Source: Rutstroemia sp. NJR-2017a BVV2 (Eukaryota > Ascomycota > Leotiomycetes > Helotiales > Rutstroemiaceae). Taken from it: a stretch of DNA of 64,000 bases. Position 1 is the first letter of the stretch; every line of letters starts with the position of its first letter. Below are positions 10,789 to 21,440 of this stretch, one piece after another. Location: NCBI GenBank assembly GCA_002946415.1, contig NJPS01000079.1, positions 1,054,001-1,118,000 on the forward strand. The letters are read 5' to 3'. The notes below the pieces were generated by a model that worked only from the letters and a program-made list of their open reading frames with translations, was not told where the DNA came from and ran no database searches. Position numbers and translations under genes: made by a program.

Positions 10789-12008
10789 TGTAAAGGTGAG
10801 TTTGAGAGATTCTCTGAATGTGAAGTGCTGTGGTAACTTTTCGAAATGGATGGATAGACAGAAGTAAAGATCGATCTATTGATATGTGGACGTTGTGTGG
10901 GGTGTGAGGGTCTAAAGGAGTGTTGTAAGGAAAAGATGAAGTAGAGAATTCTGATAGGACTGAAGTGAAGACAGTGATTGGAATGATGATGGAGAATGAT
11001 ATCTAATGAAAGTTTGCCAAGAATATATAGATATCAGAATCGTAGGCAGCATTTGGTGATTCGCTAGACCGGCCATGGCCAGAATCCTCATTCATCCACT
11101 GGGATTCCCATAACTAGCTGGTCATTTCTCTTCTTTCCATGTCGACCACCATCTCTCTTCCTCCTTACATCGAGCTACCACCCAGCATGCGATGCTGCTC
11201 CCAAAAAGCTTCGCCTCTTCAGCAACCCTGTGAACGAGAGCGAGAACCCAAGTGATGCTGGAAGTAAAAGAAGGAAGCAAAAACATCTCAATGATACTCT
11301 GCTGTGTATATAAAAAGCAACAAATGTTTCTCCCGCATCCCAGGTCCTCATCCCCAGAGTAACTTGAAACAAGATATTCCATCACAGAACCATCACCATG
11401 ACGTGTAAGCAACGGCTAGAAGAACTTTCCTTGGAAAATGAATGTATAAGCATAATCTTGGGATTATTACCCTACAGTTCTGACCGAGGTTCCCTCATTC
11501 TAGCGCACCCCTCACACTCACACATCAAGCAATATACGATCTAGAATCCTGCAGGCCGCAGCACTGTAGTAGTATTCAACACGAAACACGAAACAAACCG
11601 AAACAGACCTCTGGCCCCCAACATTACCACATGCTTAACATTTCAACAGTCCCCAAAATTCCACCACAGCACCTGCGAGTTCATTTTGTTCACTGTTTCT
11701 TATTCGCTATCTCGATGAAAAAAACTGGGTGAAAAGAAAGGAGTCCTTGAGAGATCGAAAAGGCTTGGCAGGGTCATCCGGTGCCGGGTTTCGGTAAATA
11801 ACAGGATCAAACGACGTAAACGAGACGTAGTGCTAAGCTTTGCGGGAGGAACGATTGAGAAACAACTGGGGGATTGATAGAGTTACATATCTTAATTTCC
11901 GATCTGCGACACATTGCGTGTCGTAGGATTGAAGTACAAGGGAGAATGTTGAACATTGCCTACACTATCTACTAATTACATAATATTCTCATCTTCTCTA
12001 TTCGCTAT
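10789..12008. other. Intergenic region, about 1.2 kb
   Basis: It holds the promoter of the repeat protein (TATA string near 11.02 kb) and the 3' flank of the alcohol dehydrogenase gene. A 96-codon minus-strand frame at 11122-11412 has no recognisable pattern. No gene called. Confidence 0.5.
11022..11031 (-). promoter_or_regulatory. TATA-like element upstream of the secreted repeat protein
   Basis: The minus strand reads CTATATATTC about 240 nt before the ATG. It is the only strong TATA string upstream of this gene. The long distance would imply a leader of about 200 nt. Confidence 0.35.
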
Positions 12009-13247
12009 TCAGAGATGTTTCTCATTCTCCAAAACGTATCGATACCGAGCGTGACCAGCCGTCATATCTTGAATCACCGAATTTGCTTCCGCCATTGGTC
12101 TTTTGATCGTCCAAGGCTTCATGCCTTTCTCGGCTGCGAATTCTAGCATTTCGACCATTTCATGGGGAGGACCGATACAGCTTCCGCTAATCTTTGCTCC
12201 GTTCACGATTAATGGGAAAGCGTTGATGGGAGGTAGGTTCCCTCCATCGGGATTACTATTTCAAGAAACACTCACGTTAGCAAACAGCATACTTTTAGGA
12301 GCGTTGAGTACAGCCGTGATGTACTATACACGAAAGGAGTAGTGAGGATATCTTACCCAACTTGCACAAAAGTTCCTCGTCTCTTGAGCATCATGAGATA
12401 CGAAGTGATTGGCATCTTCTCACTCGACACAGTACTGATAATAAGATCCAAACTCCTCCTGTGCTTGGCATCCCAGTCTTTATCCTCATCCGTCGCAACA
12501 TACTCATCGGCACCAAGCTTAGCCGCATCCTCTTTCTTGTTGGCCTTCCTCGAGATAGCAACCACCTTATCAGCTCCCATAGCTTTAGCAAACAACACCG
12601 CAAAATGACCAAGTCCGCCAATTCCCACCACTCCCACTGTTTTCCCGGGACCGCACTCATACTGCTTCAATGGAGAGTAGACCGTCAGCCCTCCACATAA
12701 CATAGGGGCCGCATCAGCCGAGGCGAGCTTCTCGGGGATCTTGAACACGAAATGACTATTGGTGCGATTGTAATCCGCGTAGCCTCCATAAGACATCCCC
12801 TTTCCGTCTGGATATGGCTGCGCGTAAGTGTTTACGAAACCAAGACAGTGGTTTTCGAACCCTTCGCTACATTCTGGACAGTCGGGTTTCAGGCACGAAG
12901 AAGCCTGAGCGCCGACGCCAACACGGTCTCCAACTTTAATGTGGTTGACGTTCTTGCCAACACGAACTGCGGTGCCGATGATTTCATGGCCGACACAGCA
13001 AGCTGACAAGGAAGTAAGAAGCTGCGTGGTTCGAATGTTGAGGGTGAAGTCACTTACGATATTCAATGGGACCCCAGCCTGAACTCATGGTGTGCAAGTC
13101 TGAAGCACATACCCCGCAATGAGTGATCTTAATATCGACATCGTCTTCCTCCCAAACCTTTGGTTCAAATCCCCCCCACTTCATTTTCCCCTCGACGCTG
13201 TCAGGGCCATGACCCAGCCAGCCCTCAAACTTGTAGTCGGTTGCCAT
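12009..13247 (-). CDS. Zinc-dependent NADP alcohol dehydrogenase (cinnamyl/ADH6 type)
   Basis: Model: complement(join(12009..12255,12357..13002,13058..13247)), 360 aa, introns of 101 and 55 nt. It is a medium-chain dehydrogenase that interconverts aldehydes and alcohols. Catalytic zinc ligands are C47 in GVCASDLH, H69-E70 in the GHE motif and the Cys in the PMLCGGLTVY segment. Structural zinc cysteines are C100, C105, C108 and C116, with the first spacing two residues longer than in plant cinnamyl alcohol dehydrogenases. The Rossmann motif is VGIGGLGH. The cofactor is probably NADP (GHE/CAD subfamily), inferred from family. The C-terminal exon supplies the usual GSCIGPPHEM segment. Length fits the family. 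It is followed upstream by an SDR gene on the same strand, with a cupin beyond. Confidence 0.93.
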
Positions 13248-13884
13248 TGTGAATTGATGTACTGAGTCTTCAATTGAAAACAGGTATACTAAAGATCAGG
13301 TGCTAATTGAGGAGAGGGATTTCAAATCCGTGTGGTTCTACTCTGTATATATATATCCACGAACTCGGAAGTAAACTCTTATGCATCTTGGAGCAAAGGC
13401 CATATCTAATCGGCGTCGATCAATTAATGACATCAGTATACGCTTCAAAGAGTAAGTTCACCGTTGGGCATGCGGCATGAGGTGGTGGGCGCTTGGGAAC
13501 AAGTGAACTTTATCGGCCGAAACATTGTCGGCCGACGCGTAGCGCAATACACCGACTCATGTGCTCATGGGTTTAACGACAACAATGTGAGAATAAAACC
13601 CGCAATGGCTTTTACACGGAATTGAACGTTTCCGAGAAGTTGTTGGGTTTTGAAGGCTCCAAACTACCCAAAACACATTTCATTCGAAAATTCACAACTT
13701 ATTGCTCAATTTAGTGAGAGTGATTTAAATGAAATGGAGCTTCATGAAGTAGCATACTAAATCCAGTCAAATTTGCGGTATATTGCGACCATGAGGCTCT
13801 TCGCAGAGTCGAGTATTGCATCTTTCAAAAGTCCACCTAGTACTACTCTAGGAACTAATGCATAAACTTAGGATTCAGTGTTTC
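13248..13884. other. Intergenic region: alcohol dehydrogenase promoter and SDR 3' flank
   Basis: About 640 bp with a strong TATA string near 13.35 kb and several AT-rich tracts. No coding signal. Confidence 0.5.
13346..13356 (-). promoter_or_regulatory. TATA box of the alcohol dehydrogenase gene
   Basis: An uninterrupted TATATATATAT run lies about 100 nt upstream of the ATG, a plausible core-promoter distance for an inducible fungal gene. Confidence 0.5.
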
Positions 13885-14695
13885 TCATGCTGTAATCCCG
13901 CCATCGGCCGCATACACAGACCCCGTAACAATCGAAGCATCCGAACTCAGCAAAAAAGCAATAACCGCAGCAACTTCCTCCGGCCTCCCCTTCCTCGGGA
14001 TCGGCGTCGCGCCAATGAGCGGCTCGATCCTCTCATTACGAGCTATAGCCGTGGCCAGCATCGGAGTATCGATATTGCCACTAAATGTAGAGAATCCTCC
14101 CAGTCAGTATGCTTGTGTCGGACTAGAAAATGCACACTCACGGAATCACCACATTAACCCGAATATTCTCCTTCCCCATCTCAATAGCCGCCGTCCTCGT
14201 CAACCCAATCACACCATGCTTCGCCGCACAATACGCCCCGTATACCGCTGCGCCCTTGACGCCAGCATAAGACGATAAGTTCACAATACTGCCGCCTTGC
14301 CCGAGCATCAATTTCATCTCCTCTCTCATGCAATGCATTGTTCCCGTAAGGTTGACGGCAATAATATGGTTCCAATCGTCGTCATCCTGGTTGAGGAGCC
14401 GACTGTCGTATGATGCGGATTTGCCAAAGGACCCGGCGTTATTGACCGCGCCGTCCAGGCGACCGAAGGTTTCGACTGTTTTCTGGAGCCATGCTTGCAC
14501 GGAGGAGAGCTGTGTTACGTCGCATACGGTGGTGATGACTTTTTCGGTGGTGTTCAGTTCTTTGAGTGCGGATTCGAGACTCGCGCTGGAGATGTCCGCG
14601 ATTGACACTTTTGCTCCACGAGATAGAAGGGTCTTCACAACTGCTAGACCGATACCGCTTGCGCCACCAGTGATGGCAATGACCTTTCCCTCCAT
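13885..14695 (-). CDS. Short-chain dehydrogenase/reductase (SDR)
   Basis: Model: complement(join(13885..14080,14142..14695)), 249 aa, one 61-nt intron joined in frame. Classical SDR features are all present: the TGGASGIG cofactor loop at residues 9-16, NNAG at 85-88, catalytic Ser in NLSSYAG (141-142), Y155 and K159 in YCAAK, and a C-terminal substrate-loop proline-glycine ([10 protein letters not shown]). An Asp at the end of the second strand (SIADIS) favours NAD over NADP. Substrate cannot be told. The 249-aa length is typical of the FabG-like classical subfamily. It sits between an alcohol dehydrogenase on the same strand and a divergent cupin. Its exons are visibly more GC-rich than the flanks. 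Confidence 0.93.
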
Positions 14696-15574
14696 TCTCG
14701 CTTGCTACTTGCTCCTTGCTCGTTGAATATCGTGGTTTTAACGAACTGTGGGTTTGGAAGAATCTGAAAAATGATCAAAAATTGTCGTTAATCAAAGAAA
14801 CTGCTCATGACACAAAACGATAGACCTTCTGTGCGTCTAATAAATAGCAATTTAAATATAGCTAGAAGATTAGATCACGGTTATATTATAGTTACTAGAC
14901 TCAGGAAAACTGAGGTCATAGTCCACTCGAGCATGCAACACCATCAATCTATCCTCCACCGCCACAAATTTCTAAGAGCTTGCCATCGGCCGAAACTTCT
15001 ATGAGAGAAGACAAACACAGCGAAAAACAGTAAACCGTAGGCAATTTGTGCTAGTTTGTATGTATGAATCGTGTGTAGTAGGAAAAAGTCCCTTCGCCTA
15101 GCCCCTGTAGCGGCCACAGTTGAGGCCATGATGACACAAAAAATCCTTTCAGGCTTGACTTCTAACAATCTAGACGCGGACCGAGCCTCTTCAATCGGCT
15201 CATCGGTAGGCCACAGCTGGCCCTGCATGAGTAGCAGAGACATTGTCTCGGCAGGGATCAAAAGCCGAAACGGATTTAAACCGCCCGCATTGGTACGCGG
15301 ACGCTTCCCGCGATCTTCGTCCACTATCAAGGCTTTTTTAAGTCGCAGCGGATAGTAGTGGTACCTCGTGCTATATAATATAAAGATATCGTGATTCCAG
15401 AGAGTGATTCTCATATGAAGTGATTCTGTTCCTTCACATATCCTTCTCGACCCCATCAACCCGTAGCTCCAGTCCAGGACAGTAACCGCGATTCTCACCA
15501 TATCAAAGTCCAAAAGCACATCACAAACCCCCTCCTCCTCATCCGCAATCCATCCAACCTCAACCTCCACCACA
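14696..15574. other. Divergent promoter region between the SDR and cupin genes
   Basis: About 880 bp. A TATA string (TATATAATATAAA) at 15372-15384 lies about 190 nt before the cupin ATG. A 261-codon minus-strand frame spans 14944-15729 but needs a GTG start and overlaps the cupin coding region antisense, so it is treated as a shadow. Confidence 0.45.
15372..15384 (+). promoter_or_regulatory. TATA element upstream of the cupin gene
   Basis: TATATAATATAAA, about 190 nt upstream of the cupin start. The distance is longer than usual, so a leader of about 150 nt is implied. Confidence 0.4.
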
Positions 15575-15976
15575 ATGCCCGAATCCATCATCATCCCTGC
15601 CTCAACCAACACCCACAAAGCAGTGCTCAAACCCACTTCCACCTTCACCGGCGAAGTATACCTAGAACTACTGCACTCCGACACCGAAGCCGCAATCGCG
15701 AACGTGACCTTCACTCCCTGCGCTCGCACTCACTGGCACACGCACGAAGGCGGACAACTCATTCGCGTAACGTCCGGCTCTGGTTGGCTATGCGACAAAG
15801 GCAAAGAGGCGCGGAGGATCCGGGCTGGCGATACGATCTGGGCGCCGGCGGGGACTACGCACTGGCATGGAGCTGACGAGGGGAGCATTATGACGCACTA
15901 TGTGATTGGAGTTGGGGAAACGAAGTGGCATGATGCTGTAACGGATGAGGATTATAAGAAAAGAGTCTTGGATTAG
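15575..15976 (+). CDS. Small single-domain cupin (Cupin_2) protein
   Basis: An intronless 133-aa frame. The cupin metal site is clear: motif 1 has H53, H55 and H57 followed by EGGQ (R-T-H-W-H-T-H-E-G-G-Q), and motif 2 has the APAGTTHWHGA segment with H96 and H98. Such proteins resemble those found with carboxymuconolactone decarboxylases and quercetin-type dioxygenase relatives, but the reaction cannot be inferred. No signal peptide, so probably cytosolic. It diverges from the SDR gene, with the alcohol dehydrogenase next to that, which suggests but does not prove a shared small-molecule pathway. The start is the first ATG after a C/A-rich leader. Coding sequence is GC-rich compared with flanks. 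Confidence 0.92.
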   Translation: MPESIIIPASTNTHKAVLKPTSTFTGEVYLELLHSDTEAAIANVTFTPCARTHWHTHEGGQLIRVTSGSGWLCDKGKEARRIRAGDTIWAPAGTTHWHGADEGSIMTHYVIGVGETKWHDAVTDEDYKKRVLD

Positions 15977-16347
15977 AGATTCAGAAGGTTTATTGCAGAT
16001 CATCGATACTCATCGAATCCTTTTGTGAATAAGAATTTCCATTGGCTATGACGTCTGATAAGATTGATGTCTCGACACAGCTATCAACAGCTAAAATATA
16101 ACATAGTAAAATCCCTCCCAACCCAAAATCCACATTCATATCTTCATACCCAGTCATCCGCTTGCAGTTCCAGACCCTAATACCCTGCATTAAAAAGAAG
16201 TAAGTAAAACACCAGCAATGCCCGTGGGCCCACCCCGCAGAAATGAATCAAGATAACTATCTTAGAAAAGAAGGGGGTAAAAAATCCACCGTCGCAACCG
16301 CATTTGCACCGACGCTAAATGCTGCATAAATCTCATATCATTTCATA
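15977..16347. other. Convergent 3' flanks of the cupin and septin-like genes
   Basis: A 371-bp convergent intergenic stretch with AT-rich tracts and a doubled CATATCATTT near 16.34 kb. Polyadenylation signals for both genes must lie here; no single site is certain. Confidence 0.45.
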
Positions 16348-18694
16348 TCATTTCCAATCGACCACTTTCTGGATCCCAGTCCAGTCTAGCCCCCAGATAG
16401 TCGTCCCGCTGTTTGGTTGCCAGTTGCGGTTAATCCAGAAAGCGAGGCCACCAATAATCCCAAAACTGCTTACTACCTGTAACACCATAATGCCGCGTCG
16501 TCTCATATCCTCGTTAAACTCTAGAATTCCAAGAGGGTCATTCGAATTGAAAGATGTTTCCGAGTTTGTCCTTCGTCGATAACTTCCTCGCTTGACTAAT
16601 GCGCCAGCGTTAGGTGATGACATCTGAGGTTGGCGTGCTTGTGAGATTGGTATAATGGTCCCATCTTGTACACACTCTCCAAGCCGCTCAGTCAACCAAA
16701 CAGCTCTTTCACTCCTAGCCAATGCATCGAACCGAGCGCGCTCATTTTGCAAGCTCCTTTGCAGCTCTGTGGCCCACTTGGAAAGTCTAACCTGGGCGAG
16801 CTTCTCCTCTCGCTGGGTATGATCAGTAATGCGCGCCAAGGCGTAAGATGTGGTGGCGCCAACAGGTGCAGTGAGGACCTGTGATTTAGACGAAGACATC
16901 ATAGACTGGGCGAGAGGTCTATATAAACTTTGTGGTTTGTCCACTGATGGATTGTTTCGCCATTCGACAAACTTCTTCGCCGCAGAGTTTCGCAACCATG
17001 AGATGCTATCACGATCGAAGAGCTGGTTCACGAGAACAGCAAGTTCGGATTGTATTAAAGGCTGGACATATTCTGGGCTCATAAGTAGACTAGCATCCAT
17101 TGTTTCATGGTCTTTGGAGGAAATGGTGGATATGGCAAAAGGTGCGACAGGGTGAGATGATTTCATTGCGTCATCGAATGATAAACCGAAAAGAAATGGA
17201 CGTATATTAGCAGCTTGAAGCTCGCTCAGCACATGCTTTTTGGTCTCAGCCAGCTCCTCGTGAGACAATGCATCAGATCGCGCTATGAGTGGAATGATAT
17301 TCGTCATTGGCGATATTCTCCGGAGATACTCGATATCGACAGGCTTGACTCCTAATTTGTATTAGCATGGCGTGCGTGAGGAAATGTAAAAAGGGGCCAA
17401 GTACGGTTTAAGATCACATAGAAGACCACGTCGACCTGGGAGCCACCATTTCCACCAAGCAGATGTATAAAATCAGAATCACTCATCCCGTCTCTGGATT
17501 CTACTTTCTGGAATTGGGACTCAATATAGTCGGCGACTGGAGTAATAGCTTCAAGACACTGCATGAATCAGTAGATGATTGAATAAATGGGGTACATTGA
17601 TACTCACGGAAGTCTTGTTGCCATAACCTGGCGTGTCAACGAAACATAAATTCCTTTCAAGAACTGAGTCCTCGGTACTCTTCCTTCTCCTCAAGATTTT
17701 ACTTTCGTCGAACTCTGACCACCATGTCGGATATGCCCTGGTACTGGCATAAATCTCGGTGATTTGGGATGTAGATTGGAAATTGCTACTGCTGGATAAA
17801 GCCTTATGTTTTGATCTTCGCCGCCTTTCTGGAACTGGTACTGGCGCTGTAGCAAGGGGATCGACGTGAACGATATCTTCGCATATTTGTACAATGGCCT
17901 TTATCAATGATGTCTTTCCCACACCTGAAATATGTCAGCAAAGTGGAATGAATAATTAAGATATTCATACCAGAGTCTCCAGCGATAAGTATCTTTAGCC
18001 TTCCCATATTTCTCCCCCTTTCGGTGAAGGGTCGTCTACTGGGCATTTTGATACTTGGCATTACCAGCTGAGGCGCAGATCCACTATCCATCATTTCCGA
18101 TGCATCTTCTTCGTCTTCGCCGCTCGAAATAATGGCCTGACTTGATGTGTCGTCATTCATAGATTCCAAGTCGGAAGCCCTTGATCCTCTTCGGGAGCCA
18201 GGACTACTGATGACGGAATTCGGAGTTGCTGAATATAACGATATCGGAGTGTAAGGCCTGGAGGTTTCGGTGTAGGAAGTGCGGCGGACACTGGGGGGAG
18301 AAGCTGGCTCGCTAACATTGTAAGATGAAAATAGGGAGGGAGATCTTGACCGCGATTCCTCTGCAGATTGGGCCAATTTCTCCGCCAGATTCTTCTTCCA
18401 TCTTTCTCGAGCGCTGTCAAATTCTCCGTCTTCGAAATCGCTTTCTTCAGATAAAGAGCTTATCGTAGATTCGATGCTCTCCACACCGTATGTGCTATTC
18501 TTTATTGAATCTCTCGGCTTGAAAGGGAGTTGAAGAGGCTGACTGGAGGCGGATTCCATAGTCCTCTCGTCTGCAAGAAAATAACTCATTTGGGGAGCTT
18601 GTGATCTTGTCGCAAGCGGCGTGATGTCGTTATCGTGGATGCTCGTACTCCGCGACCTCCCTGGATAAGCATCATCGCCCGGTAATGGTCGCAT
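16348..18694 (-). CDS. Septin-like GTPase with a C-terminal transmembrane segment
   Basis: Model: complement(join(16348..17351,17405..17558,17608..17924,17971..18694)), 732 aa, introns of 53, 49 and 46 nt; all joins restore conserved motifs. Residues 1-235 are disordered, Ser-rich and acidic. The G domain follows: the P-loop AGDSGVGKTS at about 237-246 (split by intron 1), the DTPGYG switch-II/G3 motif near 339, and G4 as ARSD near 421 where septins have AKAD. After a long helical region the protein ends with a hydrophobic stretch at about 686-705 (IMVLQVVSSFGIIGGLAFWI), then a 27-residue polar tail. Canonical septins have no membrane span, so this is an atypical septin-family or related P-loop GTPase that is probably tail-anchored. 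It is transcribed away from the PHO85-type kinase across a shared promoter. Confidence 0.88.
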
Positions 18695-19591
18695 CTTGAC
18701 AGATTTGGTGGTTTGGATTCAGGGGGTGTAATCGCATATGTTTATATCATGCTTTGACTTGACCGTCTTTTTGGAGGGAATAATTCAAAGAATGCGAATG
18801 AATTAAATTGCGCTTTGTTGCCCGTTCTTGAAGATGGGGAGTTGTCTCTGTATCACGATATCCAGTCAGATGTAACAAGTACCCCGCGTGATAGACGGAT
18901 TTCAAGGATACGGGAGGTTACAGGAGCAATAGCTTAGGCGTAACTTCGCAAGTAAGGTTGCGGGAGTGTACAGGAATGGTATTGGTAGGCTCGCAATTCA
19001 AGGGCACGTGAGGGGATTGAAGCCACTTTAGCCGACATGTCGGAAAATCTAAGGTCCGGCTGCAGACACAAAATAAGGCACAACGCTGCTATATATCAGG
19101 CATCCACTACTTTTACCCGCTCTTCAGTAATTTACACGGCAATTTAAGCGCTGCTACTGGCTGCCTCCTCCCATCCCTAGCCATACAGTCACATCTCGTA
19201 CACCACTACACCACCCCCCCAGACAAATCCGCCACTCACAGATAACCGACTGGGAACGTTTCTTTTGCTTCTCTGACGATCCTCCTCGAACTGGAAATAT
19301 CCTTCCCATCTCGACCCAATTTTGTTGCTTATCCGAGAAGATCTCCCAGACTGAACAGTCACACTTTCCACAACGGCTTCGCACGGGTCGAAAGACGCGC
19401 TTACATTCTTGACCCAGATTTGTACTCCGGCGTCCATCTTGTTCGACCCGCGATATACATCTCGCACAAGACCCTCCGTGCAGCCTCCCTTTCGAACATT
19501 TCCTCCGTCTCCTACTGCGCAGAGACTTCCTCATTCCCTGCCAAGTGCTATCAGTGTCCAGAACCTCGACCCAGAAGGCAGTACCGACAAC
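18695..19591. other. Divergent promoter region of the septin-like and CDK genes
   Basis: About 900 bp. The kinase side (19.14-19.59 kb) is a C/T-rich leader that stays open in the kinase frame but has no in-frame ATG before the called start. A minus-strand 150-codon frame over the same bases is a shadow of that composition. Confidence 0.5.
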
Positions 19592-20690
19592 ATGGATAAG
19601 AGACATCCAAGTTCATTCCAGCAGCTCGAGAAGTTGGGTGAAGGGACCTATGCCACTGTGAGTATGAGGAGGTAGTGAGGGAGGAGACCGTCTGGCAGTT
19701 TATTCTGGGACCAAGTCGACCGCTCTGCCCTTTGTGATCTATGCGATTGAGACAGCATACTAACTGGGCCAGGTTTTCAAAGGTCGAAATAGGCAGACTG
19801 GTGAACTGGTAGCCCTGAAGGAGATACACCTAGATTCCGAAGAAGGCACGCCATCGACCGCGATCCGAGAAATATCCTTGATGAAAGAATTAAAACACGA
19901 AAATATTGTCAGCCTCCACGATGTGATCCATACCGAGAACAAACTCATGCTCGTCTTCGAGCATATGGACAAGGATTTGAAAAAGTACATGGATACACAA
20001 GGCGATAGAGGCGCTTTACCACCACCTACGATCAAATCATTCATGTATCAACTTCTCAAGGGCATTGATTTTTGCCACCAAAATCGAGTACTCCACAGAG
20101 ATCTGAAACCTCAAAATCTTCTTATCAACACCAAAGGTCAACTCAAGTTAGCAGATTTTGGTCTTGCGCGTGCTTTTGGTATTCCGGTTAACACTTTCTC
20201 CAACGAAGTCGTTACTCTATGGTACAGAGCTCCAGATGTTTTGCTCGGGAGCCGAACCTACAGCACCAGCATTGACATTTGGTCTGCTGGATGTATTATG
20301 GCGGAGATGTATACTGGTCGCCCACTTTTCCCTGGCACGACCAACGAAGATCAACTTGTGCGAATCTTCCGGATCATGGGCACACCTTCTGAGCGAACCT
20401 GGCCAGGTATATCGCAATTTTCCGAATACAAGGCAAACTTCCAGATGTATGCTACTCAGGATCTTCGGGTAATCCTACCCCAGATCGATGCCGTTGGTAT
20501 TGATCTTCTTCAAAGAATGTTACAACTAAGGCCGGAATTGAGAATCAGTGCAGCAGACGCCTGCAATCACCCTTGGTTCAACGACTTGGGAGGACAAATG
20601 AGACATCCGCAAGTCCAACAAGGACAGATGCCGATGCAGCAGAGAGGTTATGCTCAGCAGGGAGTTGTAGGTGGATATGAGGGGTATTGA
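19592..20690 (+). CDS. PHO85-type cyclin-dependent kinase
   Basis: Model: join(19592..19657,19773..20690), 327 aa, with a 115-nt intron that ends after a textbook ACTAAC branch site. It is a Ser/Thr kinase of the CDK5/Pho85 group: glycine loop GEGTYATV (16-23), K38, PSTAIRE helix (49-55), catalytic HRDLKPQN with D132, DFG at 150-152, and the activation segment ending [11 protein letters not shown]. The opening [30 protein letters not shown] N-terminus (shown here only in part) matches Pho85/PhoA orthologues. In yeasts Pho85 with Pho80-type cyclins represses phosphate-starvation genes, and with other cyclins acts in morphogenesis and the cell cycle. The C-terminal Gln/Met-rich tail after residue 300 is typical. 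The first exon codes only 22 residues. No in-frame ATG lies upstream, so the start is firm. Confidence 0.96.
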
Positions 20691-21440
20691 TTGTTGTTTT
20701 CGGCATTGCAGATTTTATGATACCTTCATCTGAAAATGGAGTTGGCGGGTTCGGGAAGGAGAAAGTTGGGGTTTGTTTTGTTCAACGGCTGCTTAATGAT
20801 CCATGATAATGAATTTTTTAGCGTTGAAATGAAAATGCATGTTTAATGGGATTCATGATAATCAGTTGGTGGATGTTTAATCATATGCTTTGGTTTTCTG
20901 GATGTAAAAGAGGGGAGTGGGTATGCTGAGTAGCAAGTGCTACCACTAAATCATGAGGCTGAACGGTTTCCTCGATTCCAGTGTTTTCAAGCAACTGTAT
21001 GTGTACCTCCCTCTCTCCATACAATCACACACCACTATTCATTACCGTTCTCATGCCCTGCTATAGTTCTGATTAAATATCACAAACAGTGGTCAAATAT
21101 TTATTCAAATGGGCGGATGTGCTGTCGATAATCGTTCCGGCTACTTGATCACGAGCCAATCCTTAGTTTGTAAACTCTTGAATGTCACTTGGGGGGGGCT
21201 ATGCTTGAAAACCTCATGAATCTCCACGAATTACGAAGTTTGGCGAGCGCCAAGTCGAACGGCAAAAGTGCGATTGATCAATCGACGATCAATCTGTGAG
21301 ACACATGTTGCGCCACGAGCTGCAACCACGACCATTGCATCGTCACTTCAGCTATCAGCCACCTGCACAAAAAGCAATATGGCGACTTATAAGCCTCACA
21401 CTCCTCCTGCTCACAAAGATGGACATCGATCTTTACTACC
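20691..21440. other. Intergenic region, 750 bp
   Basis: 3' flank of the kinase (AT-rich, several TTTAAT-type tracts) and the promoter of the orphan membrane gene. A G8 run lies near 21.19 kb. No coding signal. Confidence 0.5.

Noticed and set aside
14944..15729. 261-codon minus-strand frame
   Set aside because: It needs a GTG start and runs antisense to the cupin gene; composition follows the cupin codons read backwards.
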